DNA of 64,000 bases from Agrypnia vestita (Eukaryota > Arthropoda > Insecta > Trichoptera > Phryganeidae). The translations under genes were made by a program, and so were the position numbers. This document shows positions 33,757 through 44,399 of the stretch, in pieces. The notes beneath the pieces are model-generated. The model saw only the letters and a list, made by a program, of their open reading frames with translations, had not been told where the DNA came from and ran no database searches. How positions within the stretch are numbered: position 1 is the first letter of the stretch; every line of letters starts with the position of its first letter. Location: NCBI GenBank assembly GCA_016648135.1, contig JADDOH010024938.1, forward strand, positions 26,140-90,139, written 5' to 3'.

Positions 33757-35160
33757 TATATAAAAACATAGATTAATGCAAATATTCAGCTGTATCTTTA
33801 TACATTATAAATTATACAGTATTTGTTGCCTGAAGATCAGATGGATACCTAAATAAAATGAAACCAGGTCGTTTGAAGCGCAAAGCAGTTTTCATCTTCA
33901 GGACTGAGACGTGGTGAGTTGCACACTCGGCCGGCCCACCGATCCCGCCGGACATGCAGCGGACTTCACACGGAAGCTTGGCAGACCGGAAATCGGCACG
34001 CACGGCTTGTCAAAGAAGCGATATTTATAAATACCCGTTGTAGGTTACACAAACAGAACTCGAAAACATCCCTCACTACTTACAGGCACGAAATAAGTGC
34101 ACACAGGACTAGTGTTTGTAAAGTAATAGGAATATATACGCAGTACAACCACGACAACTGCGCGCCGACGATAGCGCTCAGAACACAACTACAAAATAAA
34201 AAAACATTAAACTTTTCTTATTTTATTTGATTTTACAGGACTTTTCGTCGACGAAAATTTACAAGGACTGTCAGTTTTGGTTTTCCGCTAAATTTTCTTA
34301 ATTCGAAAACGAGTTTTAAATTAGATAAACAGATTTTGAAGCCTATAGTTAATATAATCTTATTAATATATACGATTTAGTAATACAAACCTCACACCTT
34401 CAGGAAGGTTTTTCCTTTATCCTAATCCTACATCCCACTCCGTCCTTCCCCTCCCCCCGTTATCAATATATAATGAAACCATAAATTGTCACAATGCCAT
34501 ACTTTGCTAATATATTAATAATTAATTTAAAGTGAAAAGTTTAGAATTGGCATAATTTACTATTATTTACCTCTTGTATGTTCATTTAAGATTTGCTGTT
34601 AACTTTTCCTGAAATAAATAAATAAAATAAAAATAGGCTTCAAGTTTAAAACATTTAGTACCTTACTAGCTGTGCCCACGCAGCTTCGCACACGTTGATT
34701 TTTAGTACACTGTTTGGATCGTCAGAACTTTCGCGAACCTTCTGGAATATTCTCCTTCCAGAACTTTCAAGAAATTTATCGAATGTACATGAACCTTCTA
34801 GACACACCGACACATTCCGCCACTCAGTTTAGAACCTTATAGAATTTTCGAGAATTTTCTAAAACCTTCTCCTTCCTGAATTTTCTAGAGCAGGTTTTTC
34901 CAGAACCTTCTAGACTAACCGACACAGTCGGCACGCCTATTTTGAAACAATCTGAAGCATTTGCGGCCTTCCCATAACAAAACAATGTGCTAGAAAGCAC
35001 ATTTTCTTCACCCACTCCCACCCGCGCACAGTCACCGCCACCAAACTCTCATATTTTCGATGTGACACCAAGGGCTATCCACCACCATAACTACCGGTGG
35101 ATAGTTGTGGCTGGTTGTGGAGAAAACTTGGCGGGTAGGGAAACGCAGGTTTCTTTTTAT
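33757..35160. other. No gene; repeat ends and worn core
   Basis: Contains a degenerate hammerhead-like piece at 33855-33892 (minus, CTGAAGATG but GAAA box damaged), an inverted AACTAGCTG-family end at 34667-34700 (ctagctgtgcccacgcagc), and a run of gaaccttctaga-like words at 34740-34930 resembling LTR U3 sequence. No coding region is supported. Confidence 0.45.
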
Positions 35161-35163
35161 ATA

Positions 35164-36276
35164 TTAGGTCCTTACATATGAAATTGACGTTTAGTATGGG
35201 AGGAACATAAAGTCGATTTTTTTTTATTATAATATATTTATTTAATCAAAGTATGTACCATTGCTATCTATGCACTTTTGCCATCTCATAGGTAGTTCAT
35301 CGATCCCTTTACTAAAAAAACCATTCGGAAGGGAATCAATAAAATCTTTGAAGGCGGTTTGGACTTCCCCATCGGAGTTGAATTTTTTCCTTTGCAAGAA
35401 GTTATCCAAATTTCGAAAAAAATGGTAATCTGTTGGGGCAAGGTCCGGAGAGTACGGTGGCTGTCTTAGACATTCCAATTGAAGCTCCTCTAATTTGGTA
35501 GCCGTCTGTTGTGCAGTGTGTGGTCTAGCGTTATCATGAAGCAGCAGTGGCCTAGAGCGATTAACCAGCCTCGGTTGTTTAGCAGCTAGCTTTTCCATCA
35601 TGGTTTGCAGTTGCTGACAATAGACATCTGCCGTAACCGTCTGGCCAGATTTAAGAAAGCTGTAGTGAACGACACCAGCACTAGTCCACCAAACGCTCAC
35701 AAGTAACTCGCGTTTGTTGATTTGCTTCACTCAATTCGTGAGGTACCCACCTTTCAAGCTTTTTCACCTTACCAATGTGCTTCAAGTGGATTAAAACAGT
35801 TTTATCACTAACACCGCAGCCTGCAGCTAACTCGGATGGGGTTTGCGATGGATCCGCTTCCACAATAGCCTTCAATTCTTCATTATCAACTTTGGTCTCC
35901 GGCCGTCCACGGGGCTTGTTCTGCAGGTCGAAATTTCCAGAACGAAAAAGTTGGAACCAAAAACGCACTGTGTTTTCTTTTGCGGCACCGTCGCCATACA
36001 CATCATTAATCCTTCGAGCCGTTTCTGCAGCACTGGTGCCACGGTGGAACTCGTACTCGTAAATAACGCGATATTTCAAGTTTTTCATTTTGTAAACTGA
36101 GTGACGTAAAGAAAAAAACAATTGAGGAAAAAACAAATGAATTATAATTTTCAAAACACAAATACATGAGTAAATAGCTGTATAAATTTGGATTTGGAAT
36201 TCCTAACCAAAGAGAAGATATTTGAGATCAAATTTGCCAGTACGGCAAAACGTCAATTTCATATGTAAGGACCTAA
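35164..36276 (-). mobile_element. mariner element, both TIRs intact, internally deleted
   Basis: TTAGGTCCTTACATATGAAA at both ends in inverted orientation, with TA at 35162-35163 and 36277-36278. The 1113-bp length is about 170 bp short of a full element because of a deletion in the transposase gene. The intact ends mean it could in principle be mobilised by a transposase supplied from elsewhere. Confidence 0.95.
35242..36088 (-). pseudogene. mariner transposase with deletion of first catalytic Asp
   Basis: Start ATG at 36088 (MKNLKYRVIYEYEF), chosen because it matches the mariner N-terminus and lies at the usual distance from the TIR. The paired helix-turn-helix region and a GRPETK hinge are intact to SEANQQTR. 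Compared with the 5' copy, about 172 bp (its positions 53-224) are missing, which removes the CDEKW segment with the first catalytic Asp and shifts the frame. After the junction ELLVSVWWTSAG continues in frame to HDNARPH, SPDLAPTDYHFF and NGTYFD. It is catalytically dead. A truncated N-terminal DNA-binding product is conceivable. Confidence 0.93.
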
Positions 36277-38690
36277 TATATATACTGATGATTTATAAAA
36301 AAATTACGCGGCACTTGTTTGATATGCATTCTTTTATAACTAGGAAATTAACACAGATAGGATTTCAGTGCAGCATTTAATGTATTGCCGAAAGCATATA
36401 GTACAAATCTATACACTTATTCTTGGCACTTAGTGTTTTATTATATTCTTGTTTTCAGTTTATAATTTGTAATTGCTTATTTTGCCACCCCTGTAGCCTG
36501 ATATTTAGAAATAAGTTATGAGATTTTTCAATAGAAGATTTTTATTCTTATTTAACTATTATTTTGAATGAAAATTTAAAAAAAAATGTCTGCTCATGTT
36601 TTGCAGTTAATTTATTTGTCCAAATTACTTTGTATAATGGTGGATGTTGCGTCTTGTGTGCATATTCCCCGGGTGAACCCGAATTGATTCTCATTTATTG
36701 TAGAGTTGGCTTTTGTGATTGTATTTAGTCTCTTTTTGGCTGTTTATTCAAAAAATTTCGATATATTAGATAAATGGTATATTATCTAATTCTCATTGCT
36801 TGTTAAATTAGATTGCGCTATCAATATGATTGTATGTGATTATCCCTCACCACATACAAGAATCTTAATTCACTTTGGTGAGGTATAGCATATAATAATA
36901 TTTTGATTGTTAATATTTGCTAGTTAACATAGTTATAAAAGAAATCATATGCATTATCTATTAAATAAATAAAATAAAAAAATGTTCATTCCCGTGGAGT
37001 TCCTCTGCGTGACTGAGATGCAATTTTCTCTGACGCACTTTTTTCCGAAACGGACTATATGGAAAATATGGAAAATGTCATATATCTGATATGGAAATAA
37101 CGTTTTTTATAAAATTGAGAGTAAATAAAAATATATACAATTTAACAAAGCCTCACCAAATTAAAAATGCGTATTCTATAATATTTTAGATATTTTATTT
37201 CTTAATACGTATATGATTTTCTTTGAGATTCGATAAGTTAAGTGATATGGCCAAAATATCAAAAAAAGCTGCCATTATGTAATTGAATAAGTAATATAAT
37301 ACAAGGATTGTTTGAAAATGAAATGGCGATAGTGACAGTTTTACCTAACTGCTATTAAAAACATGACATCTTTTTTTTTTTATCATCTACACAAACCTTT
37401 TAAACATCATATTACCGAGTTTATAAAAATATCAGGTAGAAGGTACGCTGAAGAAGTGATCCGTCCTTGACCTCTGAATTGGCAAAAACTGATTAATATA
37501 ATTTAAAGTATACTATAATATAATATTTATTTTTGTAACTACTTAAATTCTTATCTTAATTGTGTATGTGTATTTTCTTTTCTTTTTCTTTTCTCTTAGA
37601 TTAAGGTATTCCTATGATTTACTTTAAATTCTTATCTTGATTTTGTACGTATATTATCTTTTCTTTTTATTTTCTTTTAGATCTAGATTCTTTAATTGTC
37701 ATTTTTATTATTACATAAATACCATATGAGAATAACTGCCACAGAACAGGTTTTTACTTAGTGTGGCAGTTATTAGTATCTTGTATTAACTAATATAAAT
37801 GTAAATAAACAATAAATAAAAAAATAAATAAATTACATATCTCCGCTCAGACTGAAAATTCAGTTCTTAATACTTTTATCCAACCACGTCTATTTCATAA
37901 TGTCGGTTCTGTTTTTATATACCTCAAATGATAAATATTTCGAAAAAATATTAAAAGCTTGATATATTACTTTTAAAAAAATATTAGAGGTCTGGTAGGC
38001 GCTAACTACGCAGGGCACCTCACTTCTGAAATCAATACGGTGGGGTGCAAAATAAGGGTGAGTTTTGGGAAAGGGTAGAACGTATTTTTGTGTATTTATC
38101 TTTCCCAATTATCTCCTCCCATTACACATTGTTTATTCGACAATGGCCGTACAAAAAAGATTAACAAAATATTTTGTTTTATATTACCTAACGCCCTTGT
38201 TCAAAACATTGCGTAATAATAATTTATTATTACGTATTTTAGATTTAATTTTGTTTGTTGTTTTTATTTGTGAAAGACATTTATACTTAACGTTTTAATT
38301 TTGTTTTATTTTTCGGCTGTATCAACAGCCTTTATTTTAATGGTGAAATAAAAATATTATTAAACAACATTTCTGTTGTATGCTCAGTAAATGTTTATCA
38401 TTTAAATAATTTGATGGTATTTTCTTTAATTATAACAAGTGAAGTATCATAAAAACAGTTAAAGCATAGAAATAGCCGGGTTAATGATGGCAAGTGACGG
38501 GAAGTATGAAGAATTTAAATACGTAGGACTTCAGAATACGACATAAAATTTCAGCATTGAAACGTTAATAAAAATAAAATCTGAAAGAGGTAGTTGAGTA
38601 CCTGGTAGACTGGACCACGACCCAATGTCAATGGATGGTCAGTGCTGTCTTGCAACTGCAGTCTTAGAAAGAAAAATATATCTTCTTAGT
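36277..38690. other. No gene; small repeats
   Basis: 36338-36475 is the inverted partner of 32845-32983. Two imperfect tandem copies of an approximately 75-bp unit (attcttatctt..ttttgta.gt, then ttttc run) lie at 37550-37690. A 13-bp perfect hairpin is at 37731-37774. No coding sequence is recognised. Confidence 0.5.
37731..37774. repeat. 13-bp perfect hairpin
   Basis: AATAACTGCCACA pairs with TGTGGCAGTTATT around an 18-nt loop. No neighbouring gene is visible that would give it a role. Confidence 0.7.
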
Positions 38691-39140
38691 AAAGTCTCTT
38701 GTGTTCGCCGTCTGCTTCGTCTTCTCTTCTTCCTCTTATTCAGCCTTCATCTATCCACTCTTGGATATAGGCCTCTTTCATATCCTTCCATTCTTCTCTA
38801 TTGTTGGCTTCTTATATCAATTTCTTCCTCCCCACAACGACTATATCGTCGGCTCATCCTTTTTGAAGTCTTACAACCCCTCTTTTATTCTCCCAAGGTC
38901 TCCACTTCAGAAATCTGAAAGTGCATCTTTGGCATCCTGCGTTGCAATATGCTCTGCTCATTGCCATTTTAGCTTTGCTACAAGATCCACGATATTCACT
39001 ACTCTAGTTCTGCGCCTAATTTCATCATTTTTCATCACCTCTCACGCTAACACCAAGCATGGATCTCCCCATGGATCGTTGCGTGCATCTGAGCTTTTCC
39101 ACACTTTTCTTTGTTAGGGTCATCACCTTTTCAAATGAAA
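38690..39140 (-). pseudogene. LINE-B copy 1: RT C-terminus
   Basis: On the minus strand: RRTRVVNIVDLVAKLKWQ, then RPWENKRGV-like and EEWKDMKEAYIQEWIDEG before the stop. The KWQWAGH...RW...GRP...WR..EAY.Q.W order is the tail of RTE-type insect endonuclease/reverse transcriptases. Several stops interrupt it. The plus-strand open frames across this interval are shadows. Confidence 0.75.
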
Positions 39141-39257
39141 TCTGCTTTTATGGAACATTAACGTGGATTTTAATAGCAAGTGAAAAAAATAACAAATTTT
39201 TGAAGTACTATGCTGGACAGCGTACCAAAGCCAAAATTATGGAATAACGCTGAAATA

Positions 39258-39444
39258 AGGCCAGCGCCACACTGTGCGAATATTCTGTTGTCGAACTTAC
39301 TCGCGTCAAATCGGCAAAGTAAATAAATCAACTGATCATCCGCGCAGTGTATTTGATAAGCGCATACTATGTGGAAAGAAATGGTAGCGGCATTCCCCCG
39401 CGTAAGATCGCCGACGGAAGATCCGCGCAGTGTGGCGCCGGCTT
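39258..39444. mobile_element. MITE with TA target
   Basis: AGGCCAGCGCCACACTG and, on the other strand, AAGCCGGCGCCACACTG form the ends, with TA outside each (39256-39257, 39445-39446). 187 bp, no coding content. Probably a Tc1/mariner-superfamily MITE. It abuts the LTR-like block that follows. Confidence 0.72.
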
Positions 39445-39469
39445 TAGTCCAGCGAGATTCCAATTTTTT

Positions 39470-39934
39470 TAAGCCACGCATGCTCACCATTCTGGACTCG
39501 TCTGTTTTAAATTCTGGAAAGATCCACAAGCCTCTCGAAACATCTCGAAGAAATTCACTTTTAGATGCACGCGACGGAATGAATGCATTTAGTGACGATA
39601 ACAAGTGCTACATCTCTACGTTAGAACCAGTGTGATCAGTGATTCGTGACGGTATTATTACAACATGCGATATTAGAAGCGAGCGAGCGCAGTGTTAGTG
39701 ATACCAGTGGTAATAAATACCAGGGCGAGAAGTTTCTAAGTACGAACATTGAACGGAGTTTACTAGGACGTGATCAAAGCAATAGGAACAGAGTTAATTA
39801 GTGCGAATTAAAAACAGTAAGTACATAATAAGTGTGTGAAATATACGGGAGACATTTAGCGAATTAATAAATTAAATGAACTAAATTTATTTTCCAGAGT
39901 TTTCATTTACTCACCAAAGCCACCTCCCGTGACC
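39470..39934 (+). repeat. Solo LTR candidate
   Basis: Similar to 55600-56090 throughout: cctctcgaaacatct, attcgtgacggtattattacaa, gcgagcgagcgcagtg, gtgatcaaagcaataggaac, gagttaattagtgcgaa, ending cacctcccgtgac. The GC-richer middle with a downstream AGT-containing start region resembles an LTR promoter. No adjoining gag/pol. The left limit is approximate. Confidence 0.5.
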
Positions 39935-40181
39935 ATTTGATTTCTCAAACTCAGCATGATAACTATTTTGGCGATGACTTTTTCGCCAATTATTTTCAGC
40001 CAAGCCATTTTTTCATGTTTGGTATCAAAAAGAAATCGCATAGGGCCAAATCATATATGGAATAAAAAAATTTGAAACCAAATTAATCAATCAATTGGAA
40101 AAATCGAATTCACGAAAAAATATTAGGCTATAATAATTAATTATTATTAGGCTATAATAAATTAGGCGACAAAAATAAAAA

Positions 40182-40370
40182 TTAATCAATTAGTAAAATG
40201 AGAATTACATATAAGGTCGACATATTCACGGAAACGTAGAGGGCTACTATAGCTTAGTGGTTAGAGCACCAGCCCCGGAAGGAAATGACCTGGGTTCAAA
40301 TCCCGGAAGTAACCTAATATTTTTTCGTGAATTGGATTTTTCTGTATGTCTTTCTAATTAAATGATTAAT
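40182..40370 (+). repeat. tRNA-core element, copy C
   Basis: Framework ttaatcaatta...catataaggtcgacatatt upstream and aatattttttcgtgaa..tttttctgtatgtctttcta downstream enclose a tRNA-like module at 40247-40320. The A box is tagcttagtgg, the B box ggttcaaatcc, and GGCTAC/GTAACC gives a 5-of-6 acceptor stem. The anticodon loop reads CCCGGAA (CGG), but its 3' stem arm is not complementary. This module is not the one in copies A/B or D. Confidence 0.75.
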
Positions 40371-41290
40371 TTGGTTTTAAAATTTCACAGAACTTTGTTC
40401 TGAAAAATTACAACTTCACAAATAGGAATGTGTTCTTGAATATATCGTCGCTATATATATAATTAAGCCTACGTGCCGTTTAATACATTCTCAGATTTTT
40501 CAATTTTTCATATAAATAATAGAGATTTACTTAAAAAAAAATTACCGTTCATCTGGCAAGTCTGCCTGGTAATTATTTAAAATATTTTTTATAAATCTAG
40601 ACTGTGCAATTATTTTTTTTTAAACAGTTTTATTCGTTTATTTCAGAATATACTAAAACGGCACATAGGCTTAATTATATACACAGCGACGATATATAAA
40701 AAAATTTGAAATGCAAAACTGTAAACTTTTCGTATTATTATTAAAATAGTGTAAGCACAGCCGATTGCTCGTTTTTAAACAAAGGCTTTCCGCGGTACCA
40801 ATAAAATGGGGCGCGATCATTTATCGATCATCCCCCTAATTTTATACGCGACTACAGTGGCGTGCTGTATTGTCCCATGAGTAAATATTAAAGGGTAGGT
40901 CAATCAAATGTGTCCATGGAGCTATATCCGTGAAAAATGCTAATTTAACGATAGACCGCCCAGCTCATAATTAAGTCGGCTGGCATTTTAATGAAATTTT
41001 AGTGTATAATAATAAAATTTATGCCCTAGATAATTACAACGATGAAATAATTATTGATTTTACAAAAAAATATGTCATTAAAAAAAACAAAATGATTTTG
41101 TGGCGACATTATAAGTATAATTAATAAAAAATATTATGTTTTCTCTACTTATATGTTAAAAATATCATGTTTCAGAATAGATGTTCCCTTCGTAAGTATA
41201 CAAACAAATAAAAAATAATAAAAAATCGAAGTATAGACAGTAAAAATATAAAAATAATACATTAAAAATGAACAAATAATTAAGTGTTAG
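40371..41290. other. No gene recognised
   Basis: The shared sequence with the 56.6 kb copy continues to about 40415 (cagaactttgttctgaaa). A weak inverted pair flanks 40440-40700 (tatatcgtcgctatatatataattaagcctacgtgcc and its inverse). Otherwise unassigned. Confidence 0.5.
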
Positions 41291-41325
41291 TTAAATTTGT
41301 ATAAACCACTACCAGATTTGAGGCC

Positions 41326-41359
41326 TACCGGTTTCGAGACGTACCCGTCTCTTCGTCAG
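41326..41359 (-). ncRNA. Minimal hammerhead candidate (ACCGGT type)
   Basis: Minus strand: CTGACGA, extra A, GAGACG/CGTCTC perfect stem II with GGTA loop, GAAACCGGTA. The palindrome ACCGGT follows GAA and the triplet is GTA. Stem I is GGTC before and GGCC after. Confidence 0.65.
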
Positions 41360-41745
41360 GACCAACAATTTTTCCGAATTTGCAAACCACTCATAGAAAG
41401 TAATCATAAATGTGACTCAAAAACAGGGGTGAAAATATAAAATACCAATAATAAAGATTTAAAATTAAATAGTTTAGAAAAATTTTAACATTAGGGAAGC
41501 GATGAATAATAAAGCACCTCTAATAAATAACCAAATCAATTTTCACAAAAGATTTGGTAACACCCACTTTAGACCCCGCCCCCTCTCACTCTCTCTCCCT
41601 CGTAGATTCCTGATTGTTCTGTAGGCTAGTTAGTGCATGCCTGTTCTTGACAAGATTAACATGCATGTGATAAATATTGGTGATAAGTTAACAATACTAT
41701 GGTTGTGGTGTATATTGTTGTGTACAGAGTAGTGTAGTGTTGGTC

Positions 41746-41779
41746 CTGACGAAGACACGGGTACGTCTCGAAACCGGTA
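41746..41779 (+). ncRNA. Minimal hammerhead candidate (ACCGGT type)
   Basis: CTGACGA 41746-41752, extra A, GACACG/CGTCTC (one mismatch), GGTA loop, GAAACCGGTA. Stem I GGTC/GACC is perfect over 4 bp. Confidence 0.6.
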
Positions 41780-41992
41780 GACCTAAAATCTGGTAGAGAT
41801 TTATACAAATTTAACAAACACTCTGTTATAATGTCTAAACATAAGGTTAATGCTTTAAATATTAATAATAAATAATTCATTACTAACATAAAAACAAATT
41901 TAAAAGATAACTATTAGTAAAAAGTACCTGGTTATTTATAATATTCAATTTACTTCCAACTTATCCAACAGTAATTCTGCATCATTTATTAT

Positions 41993-42325
41993 TTGTCATT
42001 AAATTTTAATACATTCAGTGACAAATCGCTAGTATTGTTTCTTGTTCTATTTACCTCTGTCATTACTATCTGCCTCATTGTAAACAACCAAACAAGAATA
42101 AGCACGTACACGAAAGTAGGTCAGATTTTGGGCGCACCACCTCATCTTACAACTCACACTCCTATTACTGTGAAAGCATCATTTGTATCACGAACATATA
42201 ATTTACTCCTTCTCACAATGTACCAATACAATGTGTTTTACAAAGAACTACAGTACGAGCAATACATTACCATGAGCAAAAAGATACTAGTGGATAGGGT
42301 GAAAAGCAAACCTTCTAGGCATTAA
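41993..42325 (+). other. 110-codon open frame, unrecognised
   Basis: The frame has a hydrophobic segment near its start (LVLFLVLFTSVITICLIV), but I recognise no family, and it sits between PLE-type arms. It may be chance or a worn element interior. Not called a gene. Confidence 0.25.
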
Positions 42326-42375
42326 TTAAGACAACAACATGTTAGCATATTACCTCTTAAGGAGACTTTTTAAAC

Positions 42376-42446
42376 TACCGGTTTCGAGACGTACCCGTCT
42401 CTTCGTCAGAATAATCATGATTTTTCCTGACGGAGAGACGGGTATA
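42376..42446 (-). ncRNA. Hammerhead candidate plus truncated inverted partner
   Basis: 42376-42409 (minus) repeats the ACCGGT-type core exactly. Only 18 bases further on, cctgacggagagacgggta at 42428-42446 is the start of an outward partner that breaks off inside stem II. Confidence 0.6.
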
Positions 42447-42472
42447 AATAATAATAATTAAGATTATTAATA

Positions 42473-42663
42473 AACGTACACTCCACAACAATGTGCATAT
42501 AATTTACGCCCCCGGACACGGAAACTTTAATCAGTCCGCCCTATACCTCCGCGGGCATAGGTCGTTCTCCTGATGACGTTCAATACGACTTCAACGAAAC
42601 GTCGAGAATTGTCTCTCGGAAAAACATACGGTTTGTATAAAATATCTGAAACCATTTACAGTT
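42473..42663 (+). repeat. Dispersed repeat with hammerhead core, copy 1
   Basis: Shares about 190 bp in order with 47612-47800: gtgcatataatttacgcc, cagtccgccct, acctccgcggg, the ribozyme region, tctcggaaaaacatacggtt and gtataaaatatc. No coding content. Confidence 0.75.
42570..42603 (+). ncRNA. Hammerhead candidate (CTGATGAC type)
   Basis: CTGATGA 42570-42576, extra C, GTTCAA/TTCAAC stem II (one mismatch), GAAAC 42596-42600, GTC 42601-42603. Stem I is the longest in the window: TTCTC before the core pairs with GAGAA after GTC, plus one G-U. Confidence 0.6.
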
Positions 42664-42799
42664 AAATAATATTAATTATAGAAGTCACACAGATATAAAG
42701 CAATTTATATGAGAAACATGTATCGCTTACAACCTGTATGAGCTGACTTAAATGCTCATTATACACAATGCAACGTTCATCAATTACACAGTAAGAACA

Positions 42800-43730
42800 T
42801 CTACATATAATCAAATTTTTTAATGTTGTATACATATATCTTCCAAATTGAAACCTACAAATTAAATATTATAACCAAATTCTTTTTTTCAAATATTAAC
42901 CTTTTAAATTTCTTTTCACATTAGTTCTTAATTATAATATTAATGAAACTTCCACATGTTTATACTTCAAATTTCAATCGTCTACGTCGTAACCCGATGA
43001 AGGGACCATTGGCACCGAAACATGACAATTGATAATTCAACAAATTGTGAACTACAGAAAGTTTTTCCTGGTTATTAATACAAACCATTTGTTTGTCTTT
43101 GAAGAACGTTACTTAAAACATATTTAAAAAGTAACACGACCCACCCCACCCGACGACAGCACAAGCAATAACATCACTATTGAATTACTCCAAATTGTCA
43201 TATCTCCCGGGAGTACAACGCTGAATAAATATTATTCGTACACTTGTGTAGGGAAGCCAGCCTACGTTTAAAGTTTCATTCCCTTTAGTTGTTTAGATGA
43301 TCCCCGGGGAGCCGCTCCCTCCAGTTAATCATATTACACTTGTAAAATACAGCGCACCCTTCACTCCTATCGGGAGGAGAGGTACTAATTACGGTTTTCA
43401 ATTAAGGTGTTCAGGTAGATTATTCATCCCCTAATTCAAACATTAAATGTTTTGAAAGCTCGCTGTTATTCTACACAATATAATATTAGGAAGTGTTCAC
43501 TACATAACTCGCGTTCGTCTACATGTGTCTCTGAATACTTCGAGCTTTTCCCTCGTTATTAGGTAATTAATTAAATTAAATTAAAGTTTTTGAAATGGTT
43601 TTATGTCGCTTCTTGGTAATTTGATCAATGTAAATAAAAAATTCTATTGATTCAGCAACATTGTATTATAGATTGACATTAATAAAAATTTTGGTTGTAT
43701 TATTTGTATAAATCTACTTATATTTTTTGA
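42800..43730. other. No gene; one decayed core
   Basis: 42994-43026 resembles the series (CCGATGA, extra A, GG..CC stem, GAAACATGA) with a changed second base. 43140-43420 is more GC-balanced and non-repetitive. No coding sequence recognised. Confidence 0.45.
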
Positions 43731-43735
43731 TTAAT

Positions 43736-44187
43736 TACACCTACATGTTTCTGAAATACCTTTCCATTGTCAGGATAAATTAAATTTCAAAATATCTACC
43801 AAAAATATTAGACCTGCATTTTATACAAATAATAATTTAGGAAATCTCCTCATAAATTGTCATAAAGATAAAGATAATATATTTAACAATTCAGGTGTTT
43901 TTATACTGTCGTGTAAAGATTGTACAGCGTTTTATATTGGAAAAACCTGTCGGAATTTTAATGTAAGAGTAAAAAAGCATTTGAGATGTCCGAATAATCA
44001 TGGTTTTTCTGAATTTTCAAACCATTTATTAGAAAATGATCACGGTTTTGATAAAAATTTAGGTCTTTCTATTTTACACATAAATAATTTTGGTCTGGAA
44101 TTGAATAATTTAGAATCATTAAAAATTAGTAAAGCATGTAATGGTAAACAAAATATTAATAATCAATTAAATTTAACTCTAGCCTAA
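43736..44187 (+). pseudogene. PLE GIY-YIG endonuclease domain
   Basis: An open frame of about 150 codons, entering without an ATG. It reads FKISTKNIRPAFYTNNNLGN, then NSGVFILSCKDCTAFYIGKT, CRNFNVRVKKHLR, and SNHLLENDHGF before TAA at 44187. GVF...YIGKTxRxFxxRxxxH is the GIY-YIG nuclease core with the Arg of the second motif. The CxxC just before YIG is the zinc-knuckle-like insertion specific to PLE endonucleases. In PLEs this domain follows the reverse transcriptase and nicks target DNA. No stop interrupts the domain. With the RT missing, the copy cannot transpose. Confidence 0.88.
43741..43773 (-). ncRNA. Hammerhead core, left arm, damaged
   Basis: Minus strand CTGACAA (G8 changed), GGAAA/TTTC(A) stem II with GGTA loop, GAAACATGTA. 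Stem I is weak because the arm joins coding sequence here. Confidence 0.5.
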
Positions 44188-44324
44188 TTCTAAAATTTTT
44201 TCCAATAATTGCGAGTAATCAAGAACTTCAGCAATAAAATTTAAAAATAAATTTTCAATTAATTTAGACAAACAAAAAACAAAAGACATTATTCATTTTG
44301 ATATTTTGTCATATATATAGCACC

Positions 44325-44356
44325 CTGACGATGGAAAGGTATTTCCGAAACATGTA
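44325..44356 (+). ncRNA. Minimal hammerhead candidate (ACATGT type), intact
   Basis: CTGACGA 44325-44331, extra T, GGAAA/TTTCC perfect stem II with GGTA loop, GAAACATGTA. Stem I is CACC before the core and GGTG after GTA, plus a G-U pair. It lies 138 bp downstream of the endonuclease stop, where a PLE terminal repeat should be. Confidence 0.7.
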
Positions 44357-44399
44357 GGTGTAATTAATCAAATAATATAAGTAGATTTATACAAATAAT

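Larger units (their letters stand above)
41291..41814. mobile_element. PLE-type inverted arms with two hammerhead cores
   Basis: Arm 41291-41367 is inverted at 41738-41814 (taaatttgtataaa.c..taccagatttgagg... ). Each arm carries a hammerhead core pointing outwards, at 41326-41359 (minus) and 41746-41779 (plus). The 370 bp between them has no recognisable coding sequence. Confidence 0.7.

Noticed and set aside
33855..33892. Active ribozyme at CTGAAGATG (minus)
   Set aside because: The GAAA box is damaged and stem II is poor; kept only as a decayed relative.
38625..39117. Plus-strand membrane-like proteins
   Set aside because: Antisense to LINE-B reverse transcriptase remains on the minus strand.
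41993..42325. Small membrane protein gene
   Set aside because: One hydrophobic segment in AT-rich DNA between element arms; no family resemblance.
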